Shown here piece by piece: positions 26,575-34,577 of a stretch of DNA of 64,000 nucleotides. Within the stretch, counting starts at the first letter, position 1. Each line of letters begins with the position of its first letter. The stretch covers positions 620,001 to 684,000 of the forward strand of contig CP012158.1 of assembly GCA_001189275.1 (NCBI GenBank), given 5' to 3'. Source of the DNA: Pyrobaculum sp. WP30 (GTDB lineage Archaea > Thermoproteota > Thermoprotei > Thermoproteales > Thermoproteaceae). A program made the translations under genes and the position numbers. The notes under the pieces are model-generated. The model was not told where the DNA came from and made no database searches. It saw only the letters and a list, made by a program, of their open reading frames with translations.

Positions 26575-27537
26575 CTAAAGCCCAGCCTTTAGAAGTTGCT
26601 TGATCTTCGCAAGCGCGCCGTATATCTGTATAAGTCCCCTGGCTCCCCGCAATGTGGCGTAATGTGCCTCGGCAATTATATATGCAAGGTCGGGCTTCAC
26701 GTATTCAGGCACGTCTAGCCTCAACACCTCGCGGTGGATTTGTTTTATAATCTCCAGCTCTCCGACGCCTCCGTCTACCACAAAGCCATAGATCTGCGTA
26801 ATCGCCTTCGCGAAACTACCATTAACAGCCTCGTGAAGGGCTTCACGTATCAGCCTAGGGCTTACCATGCCAAGAGCTTTGGCCACCACCTCTTCAGTTA
26901 CTTCCTTATTCACAGCCGCGGCGATCTGAAGGGCGTTTATCGCCCGCCTCATATCGCCTTGAGTAAACTCGTAGATAGCTTCCAACGCATCGTTTGTGAT
27001 CTTAACGCCCTCGTTCTCTGCGATGTATCTCAGCCTCGCAATTACGGCGTCTTTTGGAAGCGGGTTAAATCTAAACATAACCACGCGGGATTGGATAGGC
27101 TCAATAATGCCGCTTACGTAGTTTGCTAGTAGTATGAATCTTGTGTTTTGGGCGTATATTTCCATTATGCGCCTCAGCGCTTGTTGGGCGTCGCTGGTCA
27201 TGTTGTCTGCTTCGTCGAGTATTACAAGTTTGAAGGGGGCTTTGCCCACGGGCGCCGTTCTGGCGAACTCCTTAACACGTTCTCTAATTACGTTTATCCC
27301 CCTCTCGTCAGAGGCGTTAAGCTCAAGAGTATTCTCCCGCCAATACTCCCCATAAAGCTCCCTAGCTAACACAAGCGCCATAGTAGTCTTGCCAGTGCCA
27401 GGCGGGCCGTAGAAAAGCAAATGCGGCATATTACCCCCCTTAACAAACTCCCTAAGCCTAACCTTAACCTCCTCCAAATCCACCACCTCATCAAACGAAC
27501 GAGGACGATACTTCTCAAACCAAAATAATTCACTCAT
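26575..27537 (-). CDS. rfcS: replication factor C small subunit
   Basis: AAA+ subunit of the clamp loader that opens PCNA and places it on primed DNA. The RFC boxes are present: [13 protein letters not shown] (box II), GPPGTGKTT (Walker A, 44-52), LDEADNMT (Walker B), and the SRC-like [11 protein letters not shown] (box VII). The length is 320 aa. The large subunit is not in this window. It is coupled to the upstream 145-aa gene by ATGA. Confidence 0.96.
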   Translation of the reverse strand: MSELFWFEKYRPRSFDEVVDLEEVKVRLREFVKGGNMPHLLFYGPPGTGKTTMALVLARELYGEYWRENTLELNASDERGINVIRERVKEFARTAPVGKAPFKLVILDEADNMTSDAQQALRRIMEIYAQNTRFILLANYVSGIIEPIQSRVVMFRFNPLPKDAVIARLRYIAENEGVKITNDALEAIYEFTQGDMRRAINALQIAAAVNKEVTEEVVAKALGMVSPRLIREALHEAVNGSFAKAITQIYGFVVDGGVGELEIIKQIHREVLRLDVPEYVKPDLAYIIAEAHYATLRGARGLIQIYGALAKIKQLLKAGL

Positions 27538-27971
27538 ATGTAGAATTCCTCCGCCAAATCGGTTTTTATGTATTGACCGCCCTTGAGCAGGACGTAGCCC
27601 AGGCGGTTTAGTATCTGGAGTAGTTCGTAGTCGCGTTCAGGCAATTTCTCCGCGTCTTCGACAGACATGGGCAACTTATCTAGGAGTTGGCGTGCCGCCT
27701 CTTTTAACACCACAACATCCCTATTTGCCCCCTCGTCGCGCATCACTAAGACAAGTCCTCTTTCCATGGCCTGCCGCAGGGCCTGTCTAGACTTGATGTC
27801 GGTCAATGGCATAAACCTCCTGTCTCTAAGCACCTCGATGAACGACTTGGGGCCTTCTTTCGGTTGCGGCCTCGTCTTTTTCAGCTCCCGCACCTCTTCA
27901 AGAATTGTGTTGAGAAGTATCTCCAACTCGTCCAGTCTCTCTAGTATTCTCTTAGCATCTTCACAAGACAT
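27534..27971 (-). CDS. hypothetical protein coupled to rfcS (coiled coil plus winged-helix-like)
   Basis: A 145-aa protein with an N-terminal helical hairpin or coiled coil ([30 protein letters not shown]). A flexible Pro/Lys linker follows, then a C-terminal winged-helix-like part ([30 protein letters not shown]). It is first in the operon with rfcS, overlapping by 4 nt. A link to replication is suggested by context only. The ATG at 27971 fits the T-rich box tagtttttaag on the minus strand (27988-27999). Confidence 0.62.
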   Translation of the reverse strand: MSCEDAKRILERLDELEILLNTILEEVRELKKTRPQPKEGPKSFIEVLRDRRFMPLTDIKSRQALRQAMERGLVLVMRDEGANRDVVVLKEAARQLLDKLPMSVEDAEKLPERDYELLQILNRLGYVLLKGGQYIKTDLAEEFYI

Positions 27972-28254
27972 TCAAACATCACAACGGGTAGGCTTAAAAA
28001 CTAAGCGTATGTACTACAGCCCCGTACCTCCGGCATCTACGAGATAGACACGGTGCCGAACCCGACATAGAGGACGGTCAAAGAGCTGTATAGGTAAAGC
28101 TCTTGCTGACCCCCCAAGCACCAACCCATCAAAAGACGGGGCCTTTCGCAGAAGAGCTCGTCTAAACCACGACACGGCCGCCGCGGCTAGCAGAGGCGTT
28201 AGGCCGACGAGGCGACGCAGAGGCGCTTTCTGCGCAAAGGAGAGAAGGCTAGAC
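27972..28254. other. intergenic region of 283 nt, contents
   Basis: It holds the promoter of the 145-aa gene at its left end and a strong stem-loop (28076-28111, listed separately). A shorter hairpin (cgcaga/tctgcg, near 28215-28233) is also present. A minus-strand frame stays open from 28274 to 28014 (86 codons), but it overlaps the end of the DRG-like gene. A second frame in the same stretch looks equally protein-like, so I regard this as possible gene decay, not a gene. Confidence 0.4.
28076..28111. ncRNA. strong stem-loop, candidate structured RNA or terminator
   Basis: GGTCA AAGAGCT (28076-28087) pairs perfectly with AGCTCTT (28098-28104) and TGACC (28107-28111). That is 12 base pairs interrupted only by a two-base bulge, around a 10-nt loop. 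It is positioned downstream of the leftward DRG-like gene and upstream of the leftward 145-aa gene. It could be a processed small RNA, part of an H/ACA-like hairpin, or a 3' end structure. No T-tract follows on either strand. Confidence 0.35.
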
Positions 28255-29421
28255 CTAGGCGTGTATCTCCACAACGTCGTTGTCGGACAAAACGTAGTCT
28301 CGCCCCACGCGCTTGGGGCGTTGTGGATAGGTTTCTCTTCGCCACACTACGGCGTATTTAAATGTCTCCAGCAGAGACGAGTGTATCTGCGCCGCGACGT
28401 CTCCCACCGTGGAACCTGCCTTCATCACAATAGGTTTGTCTATGTACATCTTTGAATGTACTGGTTTGGTAAATACCCTAATCCTTCCGGTGGTCCGTAG
28501 AAGATCCTCTAGAAGTTTCCTTTTCTCAATTTTACACTCTCTCAGATCTGTCATGTGATAAACGACGTCGTGCTTCGTCAAAAACCCCAGCACCTCTTCC
28601 CTAGGCGTGTATACATCGCCCATGGAGAAGATGACCACGGTGGGTTTGTACTGCCTCTCTACGTAGAGAGCCTCCTCTACCTCGTCTAGAGTTACCGATC
28701 CTCTGATGTGCACCACGGCGTGGTAGATCCCGTATTCATTCAGCAACTTCTTTACGTCGTTTAAAGTCCCGCCCAATATATGCCCGGATCCCACCACCTG
28801 AATCCCGCCGAGGCCCTTCCTTTCAATCTTTACATAGTTCTTGGGTGGATATAGGTATACGCCCTCGTCCTCGAAAAACTTGAAAATCTTCTCCACAGTC
28901 TCTACGTCGGTGTTCCCGCTTACCACCAGCACCACGGCGTCTGCGTTTCTCACCGTGGCGAGCGTAATGCTGTTGAGGTCGCTGGACCGGTCCAGGACTA
29001 GGCTGGGCGTTTTCACAAGCTGGATATATACGCCGTCTTCCACAAACATAGACGGCGTAGGCTCCACCGTGGAGAAGGGTATGTCGTCGGGCCTCAGCGT
29101 GGTGTTTGTCAAGCAACACAACAACGAGGTCTTCCCAGAACTCGGGGGGCCAACCACGGCGACCTGTAAATCGCCTTCCTTCGCGATATATAGGCGGGCG
29201 CCGCCGCCGCGCAGACTACGCTCCTTCTCCCGCCTCTCCTGCATTTCTCTCTTTAGCTCAGCCATCCTACGCCTTATGTGCTTAATAAGCTTCTCCGTAC
29301 CCTTGTGCTTAGGCACCGACGACAGGAACTCCTCCATAGCTCTTATCTTCTCCTCGGGGGTCTTTGCCTCCATGACCTTCAGCCAAGCCGCCTTGGCCTC
29401 CGCAGGCAGATTAGCAGGCAC
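28255..29421 (-). CDS. DRG/OBG-family GTPase with TGS domain, degenerate G motifs
   Basis: The architecture is that of the Drg branch of OBG GTPases: an N-terminal helical region (IRRRMAELKREMQERREK), a G domain, and a C-terminal TGS domain (VMKAGSTVGDVAAQIHSSL to DNDVVEIHA). The P-loop GPPSSGKTSLL (91-101) and switch I (PFSTVEPTPSM) are intact. G3, normally DTPG, reads KTPS (137-140). G4, normally NKxD, reads SMGD (266-269). The family binds ribosomes; base specificity and hydrolysis are doubtful here. The GTG start is 26 nt from actaaaaaat on the minus strand (29443-29452). Confidence 0.83.
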   Translation of the reverse strand: MPANLPAEAKAAWLKVMEAKTPEEKIRAMEEFLSSVPKHKGTEKLIKHIRRRMAELKREMQERREKERSLRGGGARLYIAKEGDLQVAVVGPPSSGKTSLLCCLTNTTLRPDDIPFSTVEPTPSMFVEDGVYIQLVKTPSLVLDRSSDLNSITLATVRNADAVVLVVSGNTDVETVEKIFKFFEDEGVYLYPPKNYVKIERKGLGGIQVVGSGHILGGTLNDVKKLLNEYGIYHAVVHIRGSVTLDEVEEALYVERQYKPTVVIFSMGDVYTPREEVLGFLTKHDVVYHMTDLRECKIEKRKLLEDLLRTTGRIRVFTKPVHSKMYIDKPIVMKAGSTVGDVAAQIHSSLLETFKYAVVWRRETYPQRPKRVGRDYVLSDNDVVEIHA

Positions 29422-29457
29422 AAGAGACAGCCGCCAAGAGATTTTTTAGTTTTCGCG

Positions 29458-30132
29458 CTACCTGCCAAGGAACTTCCTAATGCGGCCCCGGGTCTCCTCT
29501 CTGGTGCCTACCTCAGCCAGCTTGTAGAGATACGGAACGGCGTCGTCCACCACGGCGCCTAGCCAATGCCTTGGTCTGACGAAACCCAGCAGATGCGGCG
29601 GAGGTTTGAAGAGCTTTTCCAGCTCCAGCCGCCCTATCTGCGAGACGATGCCGAAATGAGATGCCTCTTTGGCGTCGAACTCTCTGCTCAGCATAACCCT
29701 CAGATGCCCGTGGCTGAAGAGACGCCTCCCAATGGCGATAGTATACGGCGGAAACACCCCGAAGTTGACCCCCTGCAACGAGAATTTTATGTTTTCCCTC
29801 TGCGCCACGACGTAGTCGGCGAAGTACAGAAACTCCACGCCGAATCCATACACGTCCCCCGACACGTGAACCACGACGCGGCCCCCACAGCTGATAAACC
29901 TCTTCACGAGTCTGTGCACGCTGAATAGGTACTCCAGCACCGCGTCTTTGCTCTGTAGAAAAACAGACAGGTCTAAACCAGCGGAGAATACCGGCCCCTC
30001 GTTGGTGATCACCAGGTCCTTGTCGCAATCCACTTCGGAGAGGCGCTCTATTAATTGACGAGAAAACGCGTTTCTCCTCTCCCCTAGGAGCACAACTCTA
30101 TTGTATTCGCCAAACGTCTCAATTCTTATCAT
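29458..30132 (-). CDS. enoyl-CoA hydratase/isomerase-family protein (crotonase fold)
   Basis: A crotonase-superfamily protein acting on acyl-CoA thioesters; the exact reaction is unclear. The first oxyanion-hole segment is VFSAGLDLSVF, and the second is HVSGDVYGFGVEFLYFADYVVA. A single acidic residue occupies the catalytic position (GVEFLY). At about 224 aa it is shorter than the usual 255-260. The ATG at 30132 (MIRIETF) is 26 nt from the box tttaatatg on the minus strand (30154-30162), so I prefer it to the ORF start at 30153. Divergent from icd. Confidence 0.78.
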   Translation of the reverse strand: MIRIETFGEYNRVVLLGERRNAFSRQLIERLSEVDCDKDLVITNEGPVFSAGLDLSVFLQSKDAVLEYLFSVHRLVKRFISCGGRVVVHVSGDVYGFGVEFLYFADYVVAQRENIKFSLQGVNFGVFPPYTIAIGRRLFSHGHLRVMLSREFDAKEASHFGIVSQIGRLELEKLFKPPPHLLGFVRPRHWLGAVVDDAVPYLYKLAEVGTREETRGRIRKFLGR

Positions 30133-30178
30133 GGTATAGTCTAATAAAGACATATTAAACTATGCGCCCGCATCGGCC

Positions 30179-31498
30179 ATGTCGGTAGACATAGAAAAGA
30201 TTAAACAAGGCATTCCGAACCTGGTGCCATACGCCGGGAAATACGTCGATCCGCCTGAGGGCAACTACGTTAAATACACAGGGCCTGGACAGCTTCAGGT
30301 GCCGGACAAGGTCGTGATTGGCTACATTGAGGGTGACGGCATCGGACCCGAGGTGGCATACGCTACGATAAAGGTGGCAAACGCCGCCGTGGAGAAGGCA
30401 TACGGCAGGTCGAGGAAGGTGATCTGGTACGAGGTGGTGGTGGGCGAGAAGGCCGAGAAGATATTCGGCAACAGACTCCCCGACCAAAGCGTAGAGGTGT
30501 TGAAGAAAGTAAGGGTCTTTCTCAAGGCCCCTCTGGAGACCCCCGTGGGCGGGGGCTTTAGAAGCATCAACGTGACTCTGCGCCAGCTCTTTGATCTATA
30601 TGCCAACATCAGGCCTGTGAAGTACTTCCCCGGCCTGCCCTCCCCCCTGAAGAGGCCGGAGGTGGTGGATCTGGTCATCTTCAGAGAAAACACGGAGGAT
30701 GTCTACGCCGGCATCGAGTGGCCGTACAACAGCGCAGAAGCGGCGAAGCTGAGGGAGATTCTAAGGAAGGAGTTCGGCGTCAACTTAAGGGACGACGCCG
30801 GCATAGGGATAAAGCCGATAAGCAAATTCGGGACACAGAGGATTGCACGCCTAGCGCTTAAATTCGCCGTGGAGAACAAAAGACGTGTCGTGACTGTGAT
30901 GCATAAGGGCAACATCCAGAAGTACACAGAAGGCGCCTTTAAGGACTGGGCCTTCGAAGTGGCGAGGAACGAGTTCAGAGACCACGTGGTGTTTGAGGAC
31001 GAACTGGGGCAATACGGCGGCAAGGCGCCGGAGGGCAAGGTGCTGGTCAACGACAGAATCGCCGACAATATGCTCCAGCAACTACTCACCCGCACCGGCG
31101 AATACGACGTAATCCTGGCGCCGAACTTAAACGGGGACTACGTCTCAGACGAGGCCGCCGGGCTGGTGGGAGGACTCGGCGTGGCGCCCGGCCTCGACGT
31201 AGGAGACTGGGGCATGATGGCCGAGCCCGTACACGGCACAGCGCCAAAATACAAAGGAAAAAATTATGTGAACCCGACTGCCACGATGCTCGCCTTGGAG
31301 CTCCTCTTCAGGTTCCTCGGCTGGAGGGAGGCGGCGAATTTAATAATGAAGGGAGTAGAGACGGCGTATAGAGAGGGCTACTTCACCGGAGACCTGGCGA
31401 GGCAGATGGACGAGGAGGAGCGGAGACAGAGAGTAAAGGAGGTGCTAGGCACACAAGAATTTGCAGATAAGGTTGTGGAAATTATAAAAGAGCTTTAA
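30179..31498 (+). CDS. icd: isocitrate dehydrogenase (NADP-type)
   Basis: TCA-cycle enzyme oxidising isocitrate to 2-oxoglutarate. Visible signatures are the N-terminal YIEGDGIGPEV, the substrate loop SINVTLRQLFDLYANIRPV, IFRENTEDVYAGIEW, the catalytic lysine region VVTVMHKGNIQKYTEG, and the nucleotide-binding NLNGDYVSDEAAGLVGG with EPVHGTAPKY. At 439 aa it matches the archaeal homodimeric type. With citrate synthase and malic enzyme, also in this window, it supports an active citric-acid pathway. Confidence 0.96.
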   Translation: MSVDIEKIKQGIPNLVPYAGKYVDPPEGNYVKYTGPGQLQVPDKVVIGYIEGDGIGPEVAYATIKVANAAVEKAYGRSRKVIWYEVVVGEKAEKIFGNRLPDQSVEVLKKVRVFLKAPLETPVGGGFRSINVTLRQLFDLYANIRPVKYFPGLPSPLKRPEVVDLVIFRENTEDVYAGIEWPYNSAEAAKLREILRKEFGVNLRDDAGIGIKPISKFGTQRIARLALKFAVENKRRVVTVMHKGNIQKYTEGAFKDWAFEVARNEFRDHVVFEDELGQYGGKAPEGKVLVNDRIADNMLQQLLTRTGEYDVILAPNLNGDYVSDEAAGLVGGLGVAPGLDVGDWGMMAEPVHGTAPKYKGKNYVNPTATMLALELLFRFLGWREAANLIMKGVETAYREGYFTGDLARQMDEEERRQRVKEVLGTQEFADKVVEIIKEL

Positions 31499-31499
31499 A

Positions 31500-31973
31500 T
31501 TAAACCTCTTTTGCGAATAGATACTCCACCGGCCTAAATCCCATCTTTTTATAGAAGTTTATAGCTATCTCGTTCAAGGCGGGGAAAGACGCCATTATGA
31601 CCTCTGCGCCCTTCTTCCGCAACATTTCAACTCCCTCAATCATTAGCCTCTTTCCAATGCCCTTCCGCCGGTATTCTGGCAATATGTAAAACTCTCTTAT
31701 CACGCCTGCGTACTTAGGCCTGTAGAATATTCTATCTTCAACATCGCCTTTTAAAAGACCAACCACCTTGGTCCCCTCCACCGCCACCAGGAGAATCGAG
31801 GTGGGGCTGGAGATTGCAGTTTCGAGATACTTCCTAGCCGCCTGTTCTATGTCAGGAGCTACTTCAAGCAGGGGATCGAACTCGGCATTTAGGCGCTTAA
31901 GTCTTATGACCAACTGCGTAGCGGCGTCAAGGTCTTCCTTCGTCGCCGGTCTGATTACAATACTTGGATACAT
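31500..31973 (-). CDS. GNAT-family N-acetyltransferase
   Basis: A 157-aa acetyl-CoA-dependent acetyltransferase. The acetyl-CoA loop is LPEYRRKGIGKRLM (Q/RxxGxG/A type) at about 105-118, preceded by a beta strand ending in VIREFYILPEY. The acceptor is unknown. ATG at 31973, with the A/T box atatttaaaaa at 31989-32001 upstream. It abuts icd convergently. Confidence 0.85.
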   Translation of the reverse strand: MYPSIVIRPATKEDLDAATQLVIRLKRLNAEFDPLLEVAPDIEQAARKYLETAISSPTSILLVAVEGTKVVGLLKGDVEDRIFYRPKYAGVIREFYILPEYRRKGIGKRLMIEGVEMLRKKGAEVIMASFPALNEIAINFYKKMGFRPVEYLFAKEV

Positions 31974-32124
31974 AAGCTAAATGGAATAACATATTTTTAA
32001 ATATTGACAAAACTAAAAAAGAGAAAAAATACTTAATAGTATTAATTACAATAAGTAGAAATCTACGGCTAAATAAGATAAAGACTAGATAGAGATTAGT
32101 TCGAAATTATATATCATGAAGATA

Positions 32125-32985
32125 TTACTCTTCGATAAGTATTGGATTGATATTTAACAACTCAGAAATAGTTAATTGTTTATATTTTTTAGAATTTATA
32201 TCTTGTACATTAATAAATTTATTATTGATACTTATAACCATCATCTCACCCTCCTTGGTTTTTATCAAGTCCCCAGATTTGTACGTAATGACGCGCACAG
32301 AGTAAGTCATGTGGTAAATTTTTCTACCGTCTTTAATCCCCGCGACTTTCGCCGTCTCAATTATGTGGCTGGGGAGCTGGCTGTGTACGGCATACGCCAG
32401 ATGCCGCGCCAGGTTCGCCGAAGTTGTGTATATGTCGAACCCGCTTTTCAATTGTTTAACATTACTTATAAATCCTACTTTTTTATCCTTTAGTTTAAAT
32501 ATTTCTTGTTCTATAATGTTTAGAATCTTTTTCTTGGTTAAATCGTCCAACGCCCTGGGGGTAGACCTTATCTGAACCAAAGCAACCTCCCTCCTGCTTA
32601 GCAACTCTCTACAAGATGTACACACGTCGTATATGTACTCTACAGCCACTTCGTATGCGATGCTCCTCGGCGCTATTAACTGATGCGGCGACCCTCTCAC
32701 GGTGACTTGAGCAACCGCGCCCTCTTCCCTCTCGTCCAGTTCGACCTTTTCAATAACCCCATTTACGGACCCCTTTTCCATCAGAAACTTAACAAGCAGC
32801 TCCGCGGGGTTTTTACTCTTCATCCATTTCCCTCTTAGGAACCAAGCGCCACAGTATTTACACCTCAGCACTTTTCTTTCCTTCAACGCAACCAGGGGAT
32901 GTCTCTCTACGTAGCAGTCTTCACACATACCCTCTATAAGCCTATCGACTAGTCGACCGCAGTAGGGGCAGGGCGTCTTCGCCAC
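32125..32985 (-). CDS. nmd3: archaeal NMD3 homologue, A/T-rich C-terminus
   Basis: Homologue of the eukaryotic 60S export adaptor NMD3; in archaea it probably acts in large-subunit maturation or translation. The N-terminal zinc-binding part shows CPYCGRL (6-12), CEDCYVERHP (20-29), RCKYCGAWF and a later CTSC. The middle has the beta/helical NMD3 core (QVTVRGSPHQL, DIYTTSANLARHLAY). From about residue 230 the DNA becomes strikingly A/T-rich, through to the end and into the 150-nt spacer. It lies 4 nt downstream of the methyltransferase gene and is probably co-transcribed with it. Confidence 0.88.
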   Translation of the reverse strand: MAKTPCPYCGRLVDRLIEGMCEDCYVERHPLVALKERKVLRCKYCGAWFLRGKWMKSKNPAELLVKFLMEKGSVNGVIEKVELDEREEGAVAQVTVRGSPHQLIAPRSIAYEVAVEYIYDVCTSCRELLSRREVALVQIRSTPRALDDLTKKKILNIIEQEIFKLKDKKVGFISNVKQLKSGFDIYTTSANLARHLAYAVHSQLPSHIIETAKVAGIKDGRKIYHMTYSVRVITYKSGDLIKTKEGEMMVISINNKFINVQDINSKKYKQLTISELLNINPILIEE

Positions 32986-32989
32986 AGCT

Positions 32990-33943
32990 CTACCTGGGCC
33001 TCTCTAAATACTTTTTCACCTGAGCCGCTATTGCATACGCCAGAGGCGGCGGCACGCTTTCGCCTACCTGGTTGTATTGTGAGTCCTTTGAGCCGTAGAA
33101 GACGTAGTGGTCGGGGTACCCCATGAGGCGCGCCTGTTCTCTCACTGTCAGAACCCTGTGTTCCTCCGGGTGCACAAACCGTCTCGATCCCATCACAGTA
33201 GGCGCCACGTCGTCCCACGTAAGCCTTATGTAGTTTTCGTAAAACCCGCCGGCGCCTCTGTATCTCATCAACGCCTCCCCAGGCCTCAGCCTAGATATCC
33301 TCTCAAGCTTCTTGGGGCTGAGGGTTGCGGTTTCGTGGTTAGGCAGGTAGCCGCTGTCTGGAGGGGGGAGGTCCGCCAGCGCCTCCCTAACAGTGACGCG
33401 GCGGCTCTTAGGCGGCTTGATCTCCATGTTGGATATAAAAACGCGGCGGCGTCTGCTGGGGACCCCGTAATCCTCCGCGTGTAGGACGTTGAAGTAGACC
33501 TCGTAGCCGATCCTTCTAAACTCCCTCTCTAGGTACGTCCTTAGAGGCTCCTCCGCCAGCGCCGCCACGTTTTCCATCACAAAAACCTCAGGCCCCAGCT
33601 CCCCCACCAGCCTTATGAACTCCAGGGTAAGTTGGCCCGCTGGATCTACATATAGCCTATCTGCCGGGTCCTCCATCCTGTTGGGGTTTGCGGCGGTAAA
33701 TGGCTCGCAGGGAGGGCTCCCGATGACGACTTGGATATCCCCCGCGTATTTCCTCAAGTCTGTGTAGTCTACATTCCTCACGTCTTCTTGAAGCACCACG
33801 GTGCCCCAGTGGTTAGCGCTGTAGGTGCGGGCGGCGTCTCTGTCGATTTCCACGGCTACTCTTATTTTAAACCCCGCCATGGCAAACCCAAGCCCGAAGC
33901 CTCCTCCGCCAGAGAAAACATCGACCACATTCATGTTATACAC
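32990..33943 (-). CDS. DNA (cytosine-5) methyltransferase
   Basis: SAM-dependent DNA C5-methyltransferase. Motif I is DVFSGGGGFGLGF (8-20), motif IV GSPPCEPF with nucleophile Cys79, motif VI VMENV (122-126), motif VIII SRRRRVFI, and motif X QVGESVPPPLAYAIA. The usual PCQ is PCE. The variable region between VIII and IX is short. The start is GTG at 33943 or ATG at 33934. It is divergent from a PD-(D/E)xK-like protein across a palindromic promoter, which suggests a restriction-modification pair, though the specificity is unknown. NMD3 follows after 4 nt. Confidence 0.93.
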   Translation of the reverse strand: MYNMNVVDVFSGGGGFGLGFAMAGFKIRVAVEIDRDAARTYSANHWGTVVLQEDVRNVDYTDLRKYAGDIQVVIGSPPCEPFTAANPNRMEDPADRLYVDPAGQLTLEFIRLVGELGPEVFVMENVAALAEEPLRTYLEREFRRIGYEVYFNVLHAEDYGVPSRRRRVFISNMEIKPPKSRRVTVREALADLPPPDSGYLPNHETATLSPKKLERISRLRPGEALMRYRGAGGFYENYIRLTWDDVAPTVMGSRRFVHPEEHRVLTVREQARLMGYPDHYVFYGSKDSQYNQVGESVPPPLAYAIAAQVKKYLERPR

Positions 33944-33973
33944 TTACTTATAGTAAGTAAAGTATTTAAATAC
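33944..33973. promoter_or_regulatory. operator-like inverted repeat beside a palindromic bidirectional TATA box
   Basis: TTACTTA-TAG-TAAGTAA (33944-33960) is a perfect 7-bp inverted repeat. It is followed at 33962-33973 by gtatttaaatac, a perfect 12-bp palindrome. The TATA palindrome is centred about 25 nt from the GTG of the methyltransferase and 22 nt from the ATG of the nuclease-like gene. The first repeat lies over the methyltransferase start region. This layout suits joint and possibly autoregulated expression of both genes. Confidence 0.55.
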
Positions 33974-33989
33974 AGACCCCGCGGTGTAT

Positions 33990-34577
33990 ATGGACTTCGC
34001 CAAGAGGCTGAAGGTGCGTATAAGCGACATAGTTAGACTTGAGAAGCCCGATGCCTTGAGCTCGCGCTATGGTAAGGCCTTTGAGAAGGCGGTGCTTGTT
34101 TTGTTGAAGGCTAGGGACGCCGTTGCTGCGATCCGCACCTTTATTGAGCACTACGGCGAGCCTCACACGGGAGCCTTCGCGAAGCTGATGAAGCTAACGC
34201 CGTGGGCCAAGAAAGTCGTGGAGGTCGAGCCTGCGCCGCCGGTTGCGTTCCAGATAGACGGAGTCACAGTAACAGCGCAGGCAGATTTCGTGGTGAAGTA
34301 CGTCGACGGCAAGAAGGAGCTGGTGGAGCTGAAGAGCCACATCCTCAGAAAGGAGGAGTGGAAGACGAAGGCGGAGTGGTCCCTCGCAACGAAGATAATG
34401 CGGATGCTGTACAGAAAAGCCGGCTACGACTACCCCCTGCGTTTGATATATTTCGTGGAGAGAGACGGCGCTGTGACGCCGGAGGAGGAGGTCTTTATAT
34501 ACCCCAAAGACGAGAAGGACGACGAGACTCTGCTTAATGTCCTGCGGGAAAGGATTAGGAAGTCTGTAGGCAGGTAA
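33990..34577 (+). CDS. putative PD-(D/E)xK-superfamily nuclease
   Basis: A 195-aa protein. The central sequence TAQADFVVKYVDG followed by ELVELKSH gives Asp99, then Glu113-x-Lys115, with hydrophobic strands on each side. This is the PD-(D/E)xK nuclease active-site arrangement. An N-terminal helix with a conserved-looking Glu (RYGKAFEKAVLVLL) fits the RecB/Cas4-like and restriction-enzyme members. The GTG at 33984 is a possible start; the ATG at 33990 is preferred by TATA spacing. It is divergent from the C5-methyltransferase, so a restriction endonuclease is the first hypothesis. Its 3' end overlaps the convergent 100-aa gene. Confidence 0.65.
   Translation: MDFAKRLKVRISDIVRLEKPDALSSRYGKAFEKAVLVLLKARDAVAAIRTFIEHYGEPHTGAFAKLMKLTPWAKKVVEVEPAPPVAFQIDGVTVTAQADFVVKYVDGKKELVELKSHILRKEEWKTKAEWSLATKIMRMLYRKAGYDYPLRLIYFVERDGAVTPEEEVFIYPKDEKDDETLLNVLRERIRKSVGR

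Noticed and set aside
28014-28274. 86-codon minus-strand frame after the DRG-like gene
   Set aside because: It overlaps the DRG end, has no usable start signal, and another frame in the same interval looks equally coding. More likely decayed sequence.
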